Shown: one piece after another, positions 18,892 to 27,869 of the stretch
Numbering within the stretch: position 1 is the stretch's first letter
Layout of the letters: each line of letters opens with the position of its first letter
Assembly: GCF_014779795.1 (NCBI RefSeq)
Contig: NZ_JACXZS010000015.1
Location: forward strand, 35,837 to 99,836
DNA: 64,000 nucleotides
From: Microbacterium helvum
GTDB taxonomy: Bacteria; Actinomycetota; Actinomycetes; Actinomycetales; Microbacteriaceae
Reading direction: 5' to 3'
Position numbers and translations under genes: made by a program
Notes under the pieces: model-generated
Seen by the model: only the letters and a program-made list of their open reading frames with translations
Database searches by the model: none
What the model was told of the DNA's origin: nothing

Positions 18892-20412
18892 ATGACGGAC
18901 ACCACCACACCCCGAAGCACCGACGAGACCCCGGTGGACCCGGTGGATCGGGTGCTGTCGCGCGCCGAAGCGCGGTCCGGGGTGCACGTCTTCGGCGCCG
19001 CGCAGGCGCTGCAGGACGAGACCACGATCGGTCGCGCCGACACCGACGGCGAACAGTGGGATCGGGAGGAGCGCGCAGCGCTGCGGCGTGTGCCCGGACT
19101 GTCGACCGAGCTCGAAGACGTCACCGAGGTCGAGTACCGCCAGCTGCGGCTCGAGAACGTCGTGCTCGTCGGCGTCCACCCGCAGGGTCAGACCGAGGAC
19201 GCCGAGAACTCGTTGCGCGAGCTCGCGGCGCTCGCCGAGACGGCCGGCGCGGTCGTGCTCGACGCGGTGCTGCAGCGCCGTCCGCACCCCGACCCGGCGA
19301 CCTACATCGGCCGCGGCAAGGCGGAGGAGCTGCGCGACATCGTCGCCGCCGTCGGCGCCGACACCGTGATCGCCGACACCGAGCTCGCGCCGAGCCAGCG
19401 CCGCGCGCTGGAAGACGTCGTCAAGGTCAAGGTCATCGACCGCACGACGGTCATCCTCGACATCTTCAGCCAGCACGCCAAGAGCCGCGAGGGCAAGGCG
19501 CAGGTCGAGCTCGCACAGCTCGAGTACCTGCTCCCGCGCCTGCGCGGCTGGGGCGAGTCGATGAGCCGTCAGGCCGGTGGCCAGGTCGGCGCCGGCGGGG
19601 CGGGCATGGGCTCGCGCGGCCCCGGTGAGACCAAGATCGAGCTCGACCGCCGCCGCATCCGCACGAAGATGGCGCAGCTGCGCAAGCAGATCCGCGACTT
19701 CGCGCCCGCGCGCGACGCCAAGCGCGCCGAGCGCAAGCGCAACACGATCCCGTCGGTGGCGATCGCCGGGTACACCAACGCCGGCAAGTCGTCCCTGCTG
19801 AACCGCCTGACGAGCGCGGGCGTCCTGGTCGAGAACGCGCTGTTCGCGACGCTGGATGCCACCGTCCGGCGCTCCGAGACGACCGACGGCCGCGTCTACA
19901 CGCTGACCGACACGGTCGGCTTCGTGCGCAACCTGCCGCACCAGCTCGTCGAAGCGTTCCGTTCGACGCTGGAGGAGGTCGGTGGGTCCGACGTCATCAT
20001 CCACGTCGTGGACGGCTCGCACCCCGACCCCGCCGCTCAGCTGGCGACGGTGCGCGACGTGATCGGCGACGTGGGCGCTCGCGACATCCCCGAGCTCGTG
20101 GTCTTCAACAAGGCCGACCTGGTCGACGATGACACGCGACTGGTGCTGCGCGGGCTCGAGCCCAAGGCGATCTTCGCGTCCTCGCGCACCGGCGAGGGGA
20201 TCGAAGAGCTGCGCGCGGCCATCGAGGCGGCGCTGCCGCTGCCGGCCGTCGAGGTGCACGTGCTCGTGCCGTACGACCGCGGCGACCTGGTGTCGGCCAT
20301 CCACGAGCAGGGCATGCTGCTGTCGCAGCAGCACGAAGAGGGCGGAACCGCGGTGCACGCCCGTGTCGGCGAGCACCTCGCATCCCGCCTCGCGCCCTAT
20401 GTCCGAAGCTGA
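18892..20412 (+). CDS. hflX: GTPase HflX
   Basis: Ribosome-associated GTPase that splits stalled or hibernating ribosomes under stress. The 506-residue protein has an N-terminal nucleotide-binding region with YIGRGKAEEL and DTELAPSQRRALEDVV, the RGPGETKIELDRRRI linker, and a G domain with G1 at G293-YTNAGKS, DTVGF as G3 and NKADLV as G4. I chose the ATG at 18892 because AAGGA lies 5 bases upstream; an in-frame ATG at 18847 would add 15 residues with no Shine-Dalgarno. The extreme 3' end overlaps a small gene. Confidence 0.95.
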   Translation: MTDTTTPRSTDETPVDPVDRVLSRAEARSGVHVFGAAQALQDETTIGRADTDGEQWDREERAALRRVPGLSTELEDVTEVEYRQLRLENVVLVGVHPQGQTEDAENSLRELAALAETAGAVVLDAVLQRRPHPDPATYIGRGKAEELRDIVAAVGADTVIADTELAPSQRRALEDVVKVKVIDRTTVILDIFSQHAKSREGKAQVELAQLEYLLPRLRGWGESMSRQAGGQVGAGGAGMGSRGPGETKIELDRRRIRTKMAQLRKQIRDFAPARDAKRAERKRNTIPSVAIAGYTNAGKSSLLNRLTSAGVLVENALFATLDATVRRSETTDGRVYTLTDTVGFVRNLPHQLVEAFRSTLEEVGGSDVIIHVVDGSHPDPAAQLATVRDVIGDVGARDIPELVVFNKADLVDDDTRLVLRGLEPKAIFASSRTGEGIEELRAAIEAALPLPAVEVHVLVPYDRGDLVSAIHEQGMLLSQQHEEGGTAVHARVGEHLASRLAPYVRS

Positions 20413-20539
20413 AGGTTGGACCGTGCAGGACCACTTGCGCGGTCAACCCGACGACAGCGTGGCACTGTTCCGCGCGGTCGAGGCGGGCTGGATCGACGAG
20501 GCGTACGCGGTGGGCTGCGGCGCCCACCTCGGCGACTGA
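20399..20539 (+). CDS. Small protein of unknown function
   Basis: A 46-residue frame starting at ATG 20399 inside the last 14 bases of hflX. Third codon positions are almost all G or C through the frame, as in real genes here, and the sequence continues well past the hflX stop. It begins MSEAEGWTVQDHLRG and ends VGCGAHLGD, with no motif I recognise. The overlap implies translational coupling to hflX. It ends 12 bases from the stop of the convergent peptidase gene. Confidence 0.55.
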   Translation: MSEAEGWTVQDHLRGQPDDSVALFRAVEAGWIDEAYAVGCGAHLGD

Positions 20540-20551
20540 CCCGGCTCGACG

Positions 20552-22465
20552 TCAGTCGAGGGCGAGCTTCGGCACACCCGGCGTCTCGAAGCCGAAGACC
20601 TGGCCGAGGAACGCCAGTTCTGCCTCGAGCGTCCGCACGATCGTGTCGGCGCGGCGGAAGCCATGGCCTTCGCCCTCGAAGGCCAGATAGGCGTGGGCGA
20701 CGCCGTTCGCCGCGAGCGCGTCGCGCACCGCCTCGGACTGCGATGGCGGCACGACCAGATCCTCGAGCCCCTGCTCGATGAGCAGCGGCGTGCGCAGGCG
20801 GTCGAGGTGCGACAGCGGCGAACGGGCGATGTACAGCGCTTCGGCCTCGGGCCGCGGTCCGACCATGCCGTCCAGGTACCGCGCCTCGAAGTCGTGGGTG
20901 TCGTCCGCGAGGCGGCGCAGATCAGCGACGCCGTAGCGGCTGATGCCCGCGCCGAAGGCATCCGAGTTCGTCACGGCGCACAGCACGGTCCAGCCGCCCG
21001 CCGATCCGCCGGCGACGGCGATGCGGGCGGGGTCGGCGGCTCCTGCTCTGCCGAGCCCCCGCGCGGCGGCGACGACGTCGTCCACGTCGACGACGCCCCA
21101 TTCTCCGAGCAGGCGCTCGCGGTAGGCGCGTCCGTACCCGGTGGATCCGCCGTAGTTGACATCGAGGACCCCGATCCCGCGGCTGGTCAGGTAGGCGATC
21201 TTGCCGGATGCCGCACCTCCGACGTGGTCCGTCGGCCCGCCGTGCACGAACACGACGTACGGCGGCAGCTCGCCGTCCGGGGCGACGGCATGGGGGTTCC
21301 TGGGCGGATAGTCGAACGCGTGCACCGGGCCGTGCGGCCCGGGGAAGGTCACGGCGCGGGGGAGCGGCATCCATTCGTCCCCCCACGGCGAGGATGCGCC
21401 GGCGATCGGTTCGGCATCGTCGGGATGATCGACGTCGACGAGCCACAGGCCCGCGCCGCGTGCGCTTGCACCCGAGAGCAGAATGCGTGAGCCGCGCACG
21501 TCTTCCAGCGACAGGCGCGTGACCGGCTCGACGGGCAGCGCCCGCTCGTCGCCGGCCGGGGCGAGCACCACGAGCTCGTCACTGCCGTTCGTTCGCACCG
21601 CCACGATGCGGCCGTCGTCGAGCACCGAGAACCATCGCGTTCCCAGCACCCACAGCGGTCCGCCGGTGTCGGCGTCCGCCGGTGCGACAGCAGAGGGGGA
21701 GGCTCCGGATACGCGCGTGCGCCACAGGTTCCAGCGGCCGGTGGGGTCGTCCGAGAACACGAGTTCGTCGTCGCGTGTCCATTCCGGCTGCAGCGGCGAC
21801 GAACCGCCGCCGGTGAGCGTGCGCCAGGCCTGGACGCGGCCGTCCTCGACGCGGCCGACGCGCAGCTCGGCGCGGTCCCATGCCATGTGGGGGTGGTCCC
21901 ATGCGATCCACGCCAGGTGCGTGCCGTCCGGTGAGAGCGCCGGGTGCGCGACGAAGTCGCTGCCGGCCACGAGCGGATGCGGTCCGGAGCCGTCTGTCGC
22001 GACCTCGACGATGGCGCGGGGCGGCACGTCCCGCCCCGTCGTGTGATCCTCGCGCACTGTCAGCAGTCGGCCGTGCTGCAGTGTCAGCCCGCCGTATCGG
22101 ACGTCGCCGGCCTCCGGGGTCAGCGGCACCGGGGCGTCGGCGCCGGGATCGAGACGCCACACCCGCTGGTCGCTCTTCTCCACGAAGTACAGCGTCCCGG
22201 CGTCGTCGGCGGTCCACGACCCGCCGCCGTACTCGTGCACGCGTGAGCGGGCGCTCCAGGGCGCCGGCAGCACCTCGACGACGGATCCGGATGCTGCACG
22301 CCGGCGCACGCCGGAACGCCCTGCCTCTTCGGCGATCGATTCGCCCCACCACACGTCGTCGCCGACGAACCGGGCGCCTTCGATGCGCGCGGAGGATGCC
22401 GACACGTCTGCCGCGGTGAGAGGGGAGGGCCAGCTGCCGTAGGGGGAAGGAGTGGATGAGGTCAC
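20552..22465 (-). CDS. S9 family prolyl oligopeptidase-like peptidase
   Basis: A 637-residue serine peptidase of the prolyl oligopeptidase / acylaminoacyl peptidase type. The N-terminal 380 residues form the beta-propeller; the C-terminal alpha/beta hydrolase domain has Ser488 in GGSAGG, and Asp569 (GLEDLVVP) and His601 (GEGHGF) fit the rest of the triad. No signal peptide is visible, so it should be cytoplasmic and cut short peptides. It starts at GTG 22465, with TAGCGT (22477..22472, minus strand) 6 bases upstream, a leaderless arrangement. It faces hflX and is divergent from metF. Confidence 0.9.
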   Translation of the reverse strand: MTSSTPSPYGSWPSPLTAADVSASSARIEGARFVGDDVWWGESIAEEAGRSGVRRRAASGSVVEVLPAPWSARSRVHEYGGGSWTADDAGTLYFVEKSDQRVWRLDPGADAPVPLTPEAGDVRYGGLTLQHGRLLTVREDHTTGRDVPPRAIVEVATDGSGPHPLVAGSDFVAHPALSPDGTHLAWIAWDHPHMAWDRAELRVGRVEDGRVQAWRTLTGGGSSPLQPEWTRDDELVFSDDPTGRWNLWRTRVSGASPSAVAPADADTGGPLWVLGTRWFSVLDDGRIVAVRTNGSDELVVLAPAGDERALPVEPVTRLSLEDVRGSRILLSGASARGAGLWLVDVDHPDDAEPIAGASSPWGDEWMPLPRAVTFPGPHGPVHAFDYPPRNPHAVAPDGELPPYVVFVHGGPTDHVGGAASGKIAYLTSRGIGVLDVNYGGSTGYGRAYRERLLGEWGVVDVDDVVAAARGLGRAGAADPARIAVAGGSAGGWTVLCAVTNSDAFGAGISRYGVADLRRLADDTHDFEARYLDGMVGPRPEAEALYIARSPLSHLDRLRTPLLIEQGLEDLVVPPSQSEAVRDALAANGVAHAYLAFEGEGHGFRRADTIVRTLEAELAFLGQVFGFETPGVPKLALD

Positions 22466-22561
22466 GCCCCCACGCTACGACCTTGCGACGTGCGCCGTCG
22501 CGAAACAGAAGGTCACAGGAACCGCGGGCTCAGGATGATCCGCTACGGTGGACGCATCGTC

Positions 22562-22579
22562 GCCCGGTCATGACCGGGC
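22562..22579 (+). promoter_or_regulatory. 18-base perfect palindrome in the metF leader
   Basis: GCCCGGTCATGACCGGGC reads the same on both strands. It lies about 20 bases downstream of a possible -10 hexamer TACGGT, so it could be an operator or an RNA hairpin at the start of the metF transcript. Confidence 0.55.
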
Positions 22580-22587
22580 AGGAGCGA

Positions 22588-22680
22588 CAGCCGAGCCCGG
22601 CACCCGCCCGCGATGACACCCCGTGCCCCACGGCACGAGCGGTGCCGCGGCCGACCGGGCTTCTTCCGTCTCGGCTGAGC
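22588..22680 (+). promoter_or_regulatory. Structured leader RNA upstream of metF
   Basis: CAGCCGAG near 22588 can pair over about 75 bases with CTCGGCTG near 22671; next to it CCCGG can pair with CCGGG. Inside is a local hairpin CGTGCC-CCAC-GGCACG followed by CGGTGCCG. The fold resembles a leader regulator, but I could not match it to the consensus of a known SAM, SAH or cobalamin riboswitch. metF starts 40 bases later. Confidence 0.45.
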
Positions 22681-22720
22681 CCCCTCCCCACAGGTAGCAC
22701 TGTCCACCCGGAGAGACACG

Positions 22721-23683
22721 ATGTCGATCGATCTGAGCGCACCGCCCGTGCCGATCTCGTTCGAGGTGTACCCGCCTCGCACCGAGGCGGGATGGCCCGC
22801 ACTGCACGAGACCATCCGTCACCTCGCGGCTGTCGGCCCCCGGTTCATCTCCGTCACCTACGGCGCGGGCGGTTCCACCGGCGGGCGTTCGCTCGAACTC
22901 CTCACGCACATCCGACGCGAGACCGACGTCGAACCGCTCGCGCACCTCACCTGCGTCGGGAACACGTGGGCGGGTGCGAATGCGCTCATCCGGGAGTTCC
23001 TGGATGCCGGCATCACGAGCTTCCTCGCGCTGCGCGGCGATCCGCCGGTCGGCACGGCGCAAGAGGACATGCACCTGGGCGACCTCGCGAGCGCGGCCGA
23101 ACTCGTGCAGCTGATCGACCGGGTGCAGGCCGAGCGCGAGCCGTACGCCGAAGCGCCGATCCCCGGCGTCCCCGGGGCCGTTCGTGTGGACCGACGCGCC
23201 GGCGTCGACATCGCGGTCGCCGCGTTCCCGCACGGCCACCCGCGCTCCCGCCACGCGACCGAGCACATCGACGCCCTGCTGGCGAAAGAGGCGGCGGGTG
23301 CCACGCTGGCGATCACGCAGCTGTTCTTCGACGCGGACGACTATCTCGGCTTCGTCGATGCCGCCCGCACGGCCGGGGTGACGATCCCGATCCTGCCGGG
23401 CATCATGCCGATCACCTCTCCGGCGCGACTGCGGCGCACGCTCGAGCTCACCGAGCTCCCGCGACCCGCCGCGCTCGCCGCGGCGCTCGAGACCGAGCCG
23501 ACGACCGAGGGCCAGCGGGCCGTCGGCGTCGCGCATGCTGCCGAGCTCGCCCGGGCGGTCCGCGACGGCGGTGCACCCGGCATCCATCTCTACGCCTTCA
23601 ACAACCACGACATCGTGCTCGGAGTGCTGCAGGACGCCGGGGTCATCGCCTCCGCGCCGCGAATCCTCGAACCCGTCCACTGA
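22721..23683 (+). CDS. metF: Methylenetetrahydrofolate reductase
   Basis: Reduces 5,10-methylene- to 5-methyltetrahydrofolate, the methyl donor for MetE in the next gene. The 320-residue protein has the SFEVYPPRTEAGW start, the FISVTYGAGGSTGGRSLELLTHI segment and the flavin-binding and substrate motifs FLALRGDPP and ITQLFFDADDY. It is preceded by CCGGAGAGAC as Shine-Dalgarno and by a 200-base leader with inverted repeats. A 97-base gap containing a strong hairpin separates it from metE. Confidence 0.95.
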   Translation: MSIDLSAPPVPISFEVYPPRTEAGWPALHETIRHLAAVGPRFISVTYGAGGSTGGRSLELLTHIRRETDVEPLAHLTCVGNTWAGANALIREFLDAGITSFLALRGDPPVGTAQEDMHLGDLASAAELVQLIDRVQAEREPYAEAPIPGVPGAVRVDRRAGVDIAVAAFPHGHPRSRHATEHIDALLAKEAAGATLAITQLFFDADDYLGFVDAARTAGVTIPILPGIMPITSPARLRRTLELTELPRPAALAAALETEPTTEGQRAVGVAHAAELARAVRDGGAPGIHLYAFNNHDIVLGVLQDAGVIASAPRILEPVH

Positions 23684-23687
23684 GCGC

Positions 23688-23732
23688 GGTCGCCGCATCC
23701 CGTCGGAGGTCCGACGGGTCTCTTCGGCGACC
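23688..23732 (+). other. Intergenic hairpin between metF and metE
   Basis: An outer stem GGTCGCCG (23688-23695) with CGGCGACC (23725-23732) encloses an inner perfect stem CCCGTCGG / CCGACGGG with loop AGGT (23699-23718). There is no T run, so it may attenuate, stabilise or process the metFE mRNA rather than terminate it. Confidence 0.6.
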
Positions 23733-23745
23733 CCGGAAACACCCC

Positions 23746-23784
23746 ATGACCACCCAGCGAGACCGAAAGAGAGATCCACGATGA
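23746..23784 (+). CDS. Twelve-codon ORF coupled to metE
   Basis: ATG at 23746 opens a short frame encoding MTTQRDRKRDPR whose stop overlaps the metE start (ATGA at 23781-23784). It is rich in arginine and has no methionine after the first. It may serve to bring ribosomes to metE, which has no clear Shine-Dalgarno of its own; coding function is unproven. Confidence 0.35.
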   Translation: MTTQRDRKRDPR

Positions 23785-26111
23785 CCGATTCCCGCACGCC
23801 CTTCCCGCAGGGGACGATCCTCGGCTACCCCCGCATCGGCCGGCGCCGCGAGCTCAAGCGCGCCGTCGAAGCGCACTGGGCAGGTTCGATCGACGAGGCG
23901 ACCCTCGAGGACACCGCCGCGCGGCTGCGCCGCGCGACGCGTGAGCGCCTCGCGGAGCTCGGCCTCGGCCGCGACGACTCCTCGATCCCCGAGTCGTTCT
24001 CGTTCTACGACCAGGTGCACGACGCCGCGGTGACCGTCGGCCTGCTGCCCGAGCGGTTCGCCGCGCTGCGCGGCGCCGACGGCTCGGTCGGGCTGGACGC
24101 GTACTTCACCGCCGCGCGTGGTGCCGGGGACGATGCAGCCCTCGAGATGACGAAGTGGTTCGACACGAACTACCACTACCTCGTGCCCGAGGTCGGGCCG
24201 AAGACCGCGTTCGCGCTGTCGAGCGACCGCTTCGCACGCCAGGTGGCCGAGGCCAAGGCGGACGGCTTCACCACCCGCCCCGTGATCGTCGGGCCCGTGA
24301 CGCTGCTGGCGCTCGCGAAGGCGGCCGACGACGCGCCCGAGGGCTTCGATCCGCTCGACCGCCTCGACGACGTCGTGCCCGTGTACGTCGAGCTGCTGGC
24401 CGCACTGCGCGCCGCAGGCGCCGACTGGGTGCAGCTCGACGAGCCGGCCCTGGTGAGCGAGAGCCTCGCGGCGAGCCCGGAGACTCTCGCGGACGCCGCC
24501 GCCCGCGCCTACGCGACGCTCGGCGGTCGCGCCGATCGGCCGAGCCTGCTGGTGGCCGCCGGGTACGCCCAGCTGTCGCCCCAGGCGTGGACGGCGCTCG
24601 CCGCCGCGCCGATCGAGGCCATCGCGATCGACCTCGGCCGCGGTGCCGTGCCGGCGCCGGCCGAGGGGCTGGCCGGCAAGACGCTCGTGGGCGGCGTGAT
24701 CGACGGCCGCAACGTGTGGCGCGGCGACCTCGCCGGCGCATGGGACCGCCTCGTCGCCCTCCGCGGACTGGGCGCGGCGCAGGTGAGCGCGGGCACGTCG
24801 ACCTCGCTGCAGCACGTCCCGCACGATGTCGACGAAGAGACGGCGCTCGACGCGCGCCTCGTGTCGTGGCTCGCCTTCGCCGACCAGAAGGTGGCGCAGG
24901 TGGTGACGCTCGCGACGGGCCTCGTCGAGGGGCGTGAGGCCATCGAGAGCGCGCTGTCGGCGGCATCCCTCGCCCTCGCCGACCGCCGCTCGGCACCGGG
25001 CGTGCACGACGGCGCCGTGCGCGCGAAGGCCACCGGGCTGGGCGCAGGCGACTTCGAGCGCGGTGACTACGACGCCCGCGCCGTCGCGCAGGACGCCGAG
25101 CTCGGCCTGCCGGTGCTGCCGACCACGACGATCGGCTCGTTCCCGCAGACCGGCGACATCCGTCGTGCCCGCGCGCGTCACGGACGCGGCGAGCTCTCGG
25201 CCGACGAGTACGAGGCGTTCCTCCGCGACGAGATCGCGCGCGTCGTGACGCTGCAGGAGGACCTCGGGCTCGACGTCCTCGTGCACGGCGAGGCCGAGCG
25301 CAACGACATGGTGCAGTACTTCGCCGAGCACCTGGACGGGTTCGCCGTCACGCAGCACGGCTGGGTGCAGTCATACGGCTCTCGCGCCACGCGGCCGTCG
25401 ATCCTCTGGGGCGACGTCTCGCGGCCGGCGCCCATCACCGTCGACTGGACGGTGTTCGCGCAGTCGCTCACCGACAAGCCGATGAAGGGCATGCTCACGG
25501 GACCCGTGACGATCCTCGCGTGGTCGTTCGTGCGCGACGACCAGCCGCTCGGCGCGACGGCGAACCAGGTCGCCCTGGCGCTGCGCGACGAGATCGCGGA
25601 CCTCGAGGCGACCGGCATCCGCGTCATCCAGGTCGACGAGCCGGCGCTGCGCGAACTGCTCCCGCTCAAGAAGGCCGACCAGCAGGCGTACCTGGAGTGG
25701 TCGGTCGGGTCGTTCCGGCTCGCGACGGCGGGCGCCGCGCCCGCCACGCAGGTCCACACGCATCTGTGCTACTCGGAGTTCGACGTCGTGATCGACGCGA
25801 TCGCCGCGCTGGACGCGGACGTCACCTCGATCGAGGCGGCGCGCAGCCGCGGCGAGGTGATCGACGACATCGCCGGCTCGGCCTTCGTCGCGGGCATCGG
25901 TCCGGGGGTCTACGACATCCACTCGCCGCGCGTCCCGGCGGTCGCAGAGATCGGCGCGCTGCTGGACCGCGCGGTCGGGCAGCTGCCGCTGCGTCGGGTA
26001 TGGGTCAATCCGGACTGCGGCTTGAAGACGCGCGGCTACGACGAGACGGTCGCGTCGCTGCGCAATCTCGTGGCGGCGACCATCGAGGTGCGGGAGCGAC
26101 TGAACGCCTGA
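23781..26111 (+). CDS. metE: Cobalamin-independent methionine synthase
   Basis: Transfers the methyl group of 5-methyltetrahydrofolate polyglutamate to homocysteine. The 776-residue protein has the two-barrel layout: an N-terminal half beginning LGYPRIGRRRELKRAVEAHW, and a catalytic C-terminal half with TTTIGSFPQT, HGEAERNDMVQYF, the zinc ligands in HTHLCYSEF and the later VNPDCGLKTR cysteine. It is the natural partner of MetF upstream. A very strong terminator follows at 26129. Confidence 0.96.
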   Translation: MTDSRTPFPQGTILGYPRIGRRRELKRAVEAHWAGSIDEATLEDTAARLRRATRERLAELGLGRDDSSIPESFSFYDQVHDAAVTVGLLPERFAALRGADGSVGLDAYFTAARGAGDDAALEMTKWFDTNYHYLVPEVGPKTAFALSSDRFARQVAEAKADGFTTRPVIVGPVTLLALAKAADDAPEGFDPLDRLDDVVPVYVELLAALRAAGADWVQLDEPALVSESLAASPETLADAAARAYATLGGRADRPSLLVAAGYAQLSPQAWTALAAAPIEAIAIDLGRGAVPAPAEGLAGKTLVGGVIDGRNVWRGDLAGAWDRLVALRGLGAAQVSAGTSTSLQHVPHDVDEETALDARLVSWLAFADQKVAQVVTLATGLVEGREAIESALSAASLALADRRSAPGVHDGAVRAKATGLGAGDFERGDYDARAVAQDAELGLPVLPTTTIGSFPQTGDIRRARARHGRGELSADEYEAFLRDEIARVVTLQEDLGLDVLVHGEAERNDMVQYFAEHLDGFAVTQHGWVQSYGSRATRPSILWGDVSRPAPITVDWTVFAQSLTDKPMKGMLTGPVTILAWSFVRDDQPLGATANQVALALRDEIADLEATGIRVIQVDEPALRELLPLKKADQQAYLEWSVGSFRLATAGAAPATQVHTHLCYSEFDVVIDAIAALDADVTSIEAARSRGEVIDDIAGSAFVAGIGPGVYDIHSPRVPAVAEIGALLDRAVGQLPLRRVWVNPDCGLKTRGYDETVASLRNLVAATIEVRERLNA

Positions 26112-26128
26112 GCCGGCGCGCCGAGACG

Positions 26129-26162
26129 AGGAGGGGCGGTGCGGATTCGCACCGCCCCTCCT
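26129..26162 (+). terminator. Bidirectional terminator after metE
   Basis: A perfect 15-base stem, AGGAGGGGCGGTGCG and its complement, with loop GATT. It lies between the convergent metE and membrane-protein genes and should stop transcription from both sides. Confidence 0.85.
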
Positions 26163-26195
26163 GGGTGTCGTCGCGTGCTGCGGATGCTGCGGACC

Positions 26196-27782
26196 CTATG
26201 GGCGCTTCGGGCGCTTCGGGGGGCGAGGGGATGCCGCACCTCCGGCTGCGGCGTCGCCGGCGTCCCCGGGCTCGAGGTCGGGCAGCGGCGCGGTCTCGGC
26301 ATCGGGCGAGGGCAGCGGGAGAGTGTCGTTGCTGCCGTCGCCGTCGGCGTCGGCGTTGGCGTCGGTGCCCGTGTCCACGGTCGCTGCTTCTGCGACTGCG
26401 GCCTCCGCCTCGGACTCATCGACGGAGCGCCGCGTCGCGACGGCGCGTGCCGCATCGTCGGGGCGCTTCTGCAGCAGCTCCAGGACCCAGGCGACGATGA
26501 TCGCGACGACCACGACGAGGAAGATGTCACCCGCCGACAGAGGCCGCAGCGCCATCAGCCAGACGACCGCGAGGATGACGACGACGATGCGCACCAGCAC
26601 CCGCTGGCGACCCATCCAGGTGCCGACCCGGCCGGTGTCGAGGCCGCGCGCAGCGAGTCCGGCGCGTGCACTCGCGTTGAGCCCGCTGACGAGTCCCCGC
26701 ACGCGGCGAGCGGGCCGCCAGCGGCCGGTCACCCACCCGACGACGGCGATCAGCGCGCCCAGCAGCGCCACGACGAGGGCCGTGCGCCGCATGTCGTCGA
26801 CGAGGGCCGTGTAGATCACGTCGAGCGCCGGTACCGAGAGGTCGAGGTCGCTGGCGGCGTTCGCGACCACGAGCGTGCCGATCGAGAACGTCGACGCGAG
26901 CGCGGCGCCGCCGATGAACAGACCGATGCCGGTACCGAGGACGGCGACCGGGCGGCGCCGGGCGATCAGGATGCCGGCGACGAAGAGGCCGATCGCGATG
27001 AAGGGCAGCCACCATCCCGCGACGTCGGCGATCGCATACACGGTGCGGATCGTGCCGACCGCCGAGCCGTCGCCGATGATGATCGTCCTGTCGACCTCGG
27101 GGATGAGCGATGCCACTCCGACGCCGTTGTCGACGAGTCGCTGCTTGACCTGATCGATGATCGGCCCCAGCTTCATTCCGAGACCCTCGTCGGTGAGCAC
27201 GAACACTCCGGCGCCGTCGGAGGTGGCCGTCGTCACCAGTGCGCGGTGCGCGCCGCGCACCGCCGTCGCCCAGACGTCCGCGAACGCGTCGGACTCGACG
27301 ACGCGCGTGACGCCCGTCTGCACCAGATTGTGCAGGCCGTCGGCGGCCGGCTGCTGCAGGAGCTTGAGCGCAGCGACGGCGCGGGGGCCGAGTCCGAGGT
27401 CGGAGATCCCGTCGATCACGTTGCCGGTGAGCTCGGTGAAGTCGACCTGCGCGTCGACCGCGTCCATCGCCTCCGAGATGATGAGGCTCTGCACGTGCGG
27501 GTCCTGCGCGAGGGGTGCGAGCGTGGCGACGAACTTCTCTTCGTCGACGAGCTCGCTGCGCGCCCACGCGGCCACGATGGAGACCGGTACCAGGATCGTC
27601 GCGATCACGATGCACAGCGCCGAGAAGAACGCGCGCCAGCGGGATCCCTTCAACCGCTCGTCGGGCGCAGGCGCTGCGTCCGCGCCTGTCGTGGCTCGCA
27701 GCCGGGCGTTCTCAGCTTCGAGGGCTTCGAGCCTCGCGCGAAGTGCGGCGGTGTCGTCGGCGGTGGTCGCATCGGCGGTCAT
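26196..27782 (-). CDS. Multi-pass membrane protein of unknown function
   Basis: A 528-residue protein. An N-terminal heptad-like stretch (ALRARLEALEAENARLR) suggests a short coiled coil, then one membrane helix near residue 55, a large extracytoplasmic region of about 190 residues, and at least four more helices (around 250-275, 280-310, 345-370, 410-455). The tail is acidic and low in complexity, ending PPKRPKRP. I do not recognise the family. ATG 27782 is preceded by AAGGGGGG, which can serve as Shine-Dalgarno; TATAAG at the same place could also act as a -10. It is downstream of lexA on the same strand. Confidence 0.75.
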   Translation of the reverse strand: MTADATTADDTAALRARLEALEAENARLRATTGADAAPAPDERLKGSRWRAFFSALCIVIATILVPVSIVAAWARSELVDEEKFVATLAPLAQDPHVQSLIISEAMDAVDAQVDFTELTGNVIDGISDLGLGPRAVAALKLLQQPAADGLHNLVQTGVTRVVESDAFADVWATAVRGAHRALVTTATSDGAGVFVLTDEGLGMKLGPIIDQVKQRLVDNGVGVASLIPEVDRTIIIGDGSAVGTIRTVYAIADVAGWWLPFIAIGLFVAGILIARRRPVAVLGTGIGLFIGGAALASTFSIGTLVVANAASDLDLSVPALDVIYTALVDDMRRTALVVALLGALIAVVGWVTGRWRPARRVRGLVSGLNASARAGLAARGLDTGRVGTWMGRQRVLVRIVVVILAVVWLMALRPLSAGDIFLVVVVAIIVAWVLELLQKRPDDAARAVATRRSVDESEAEAAVAEAATVDTGTDANADADGDGSNDTLPLPSPDAETAPLPDLEPGDAGDAAAGGAASPRPPKRPKRP

Positions 27783-27869
27783 TCCCCCCTTATAGCGCCT
27801 GCGGCCGACATCCCGCCACCTGCCGCACCGTGCGGCGGACAACGCGCGACGCCCGCGCCGGCGGCCGGG

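Noticed and set aside
22562..22700. A SAM, SAH or cobalamin riboswitch before metF
   Set aside because: Some short words look similar, but the conserved cores and the helix order are not there. I report it only as a structured leader.
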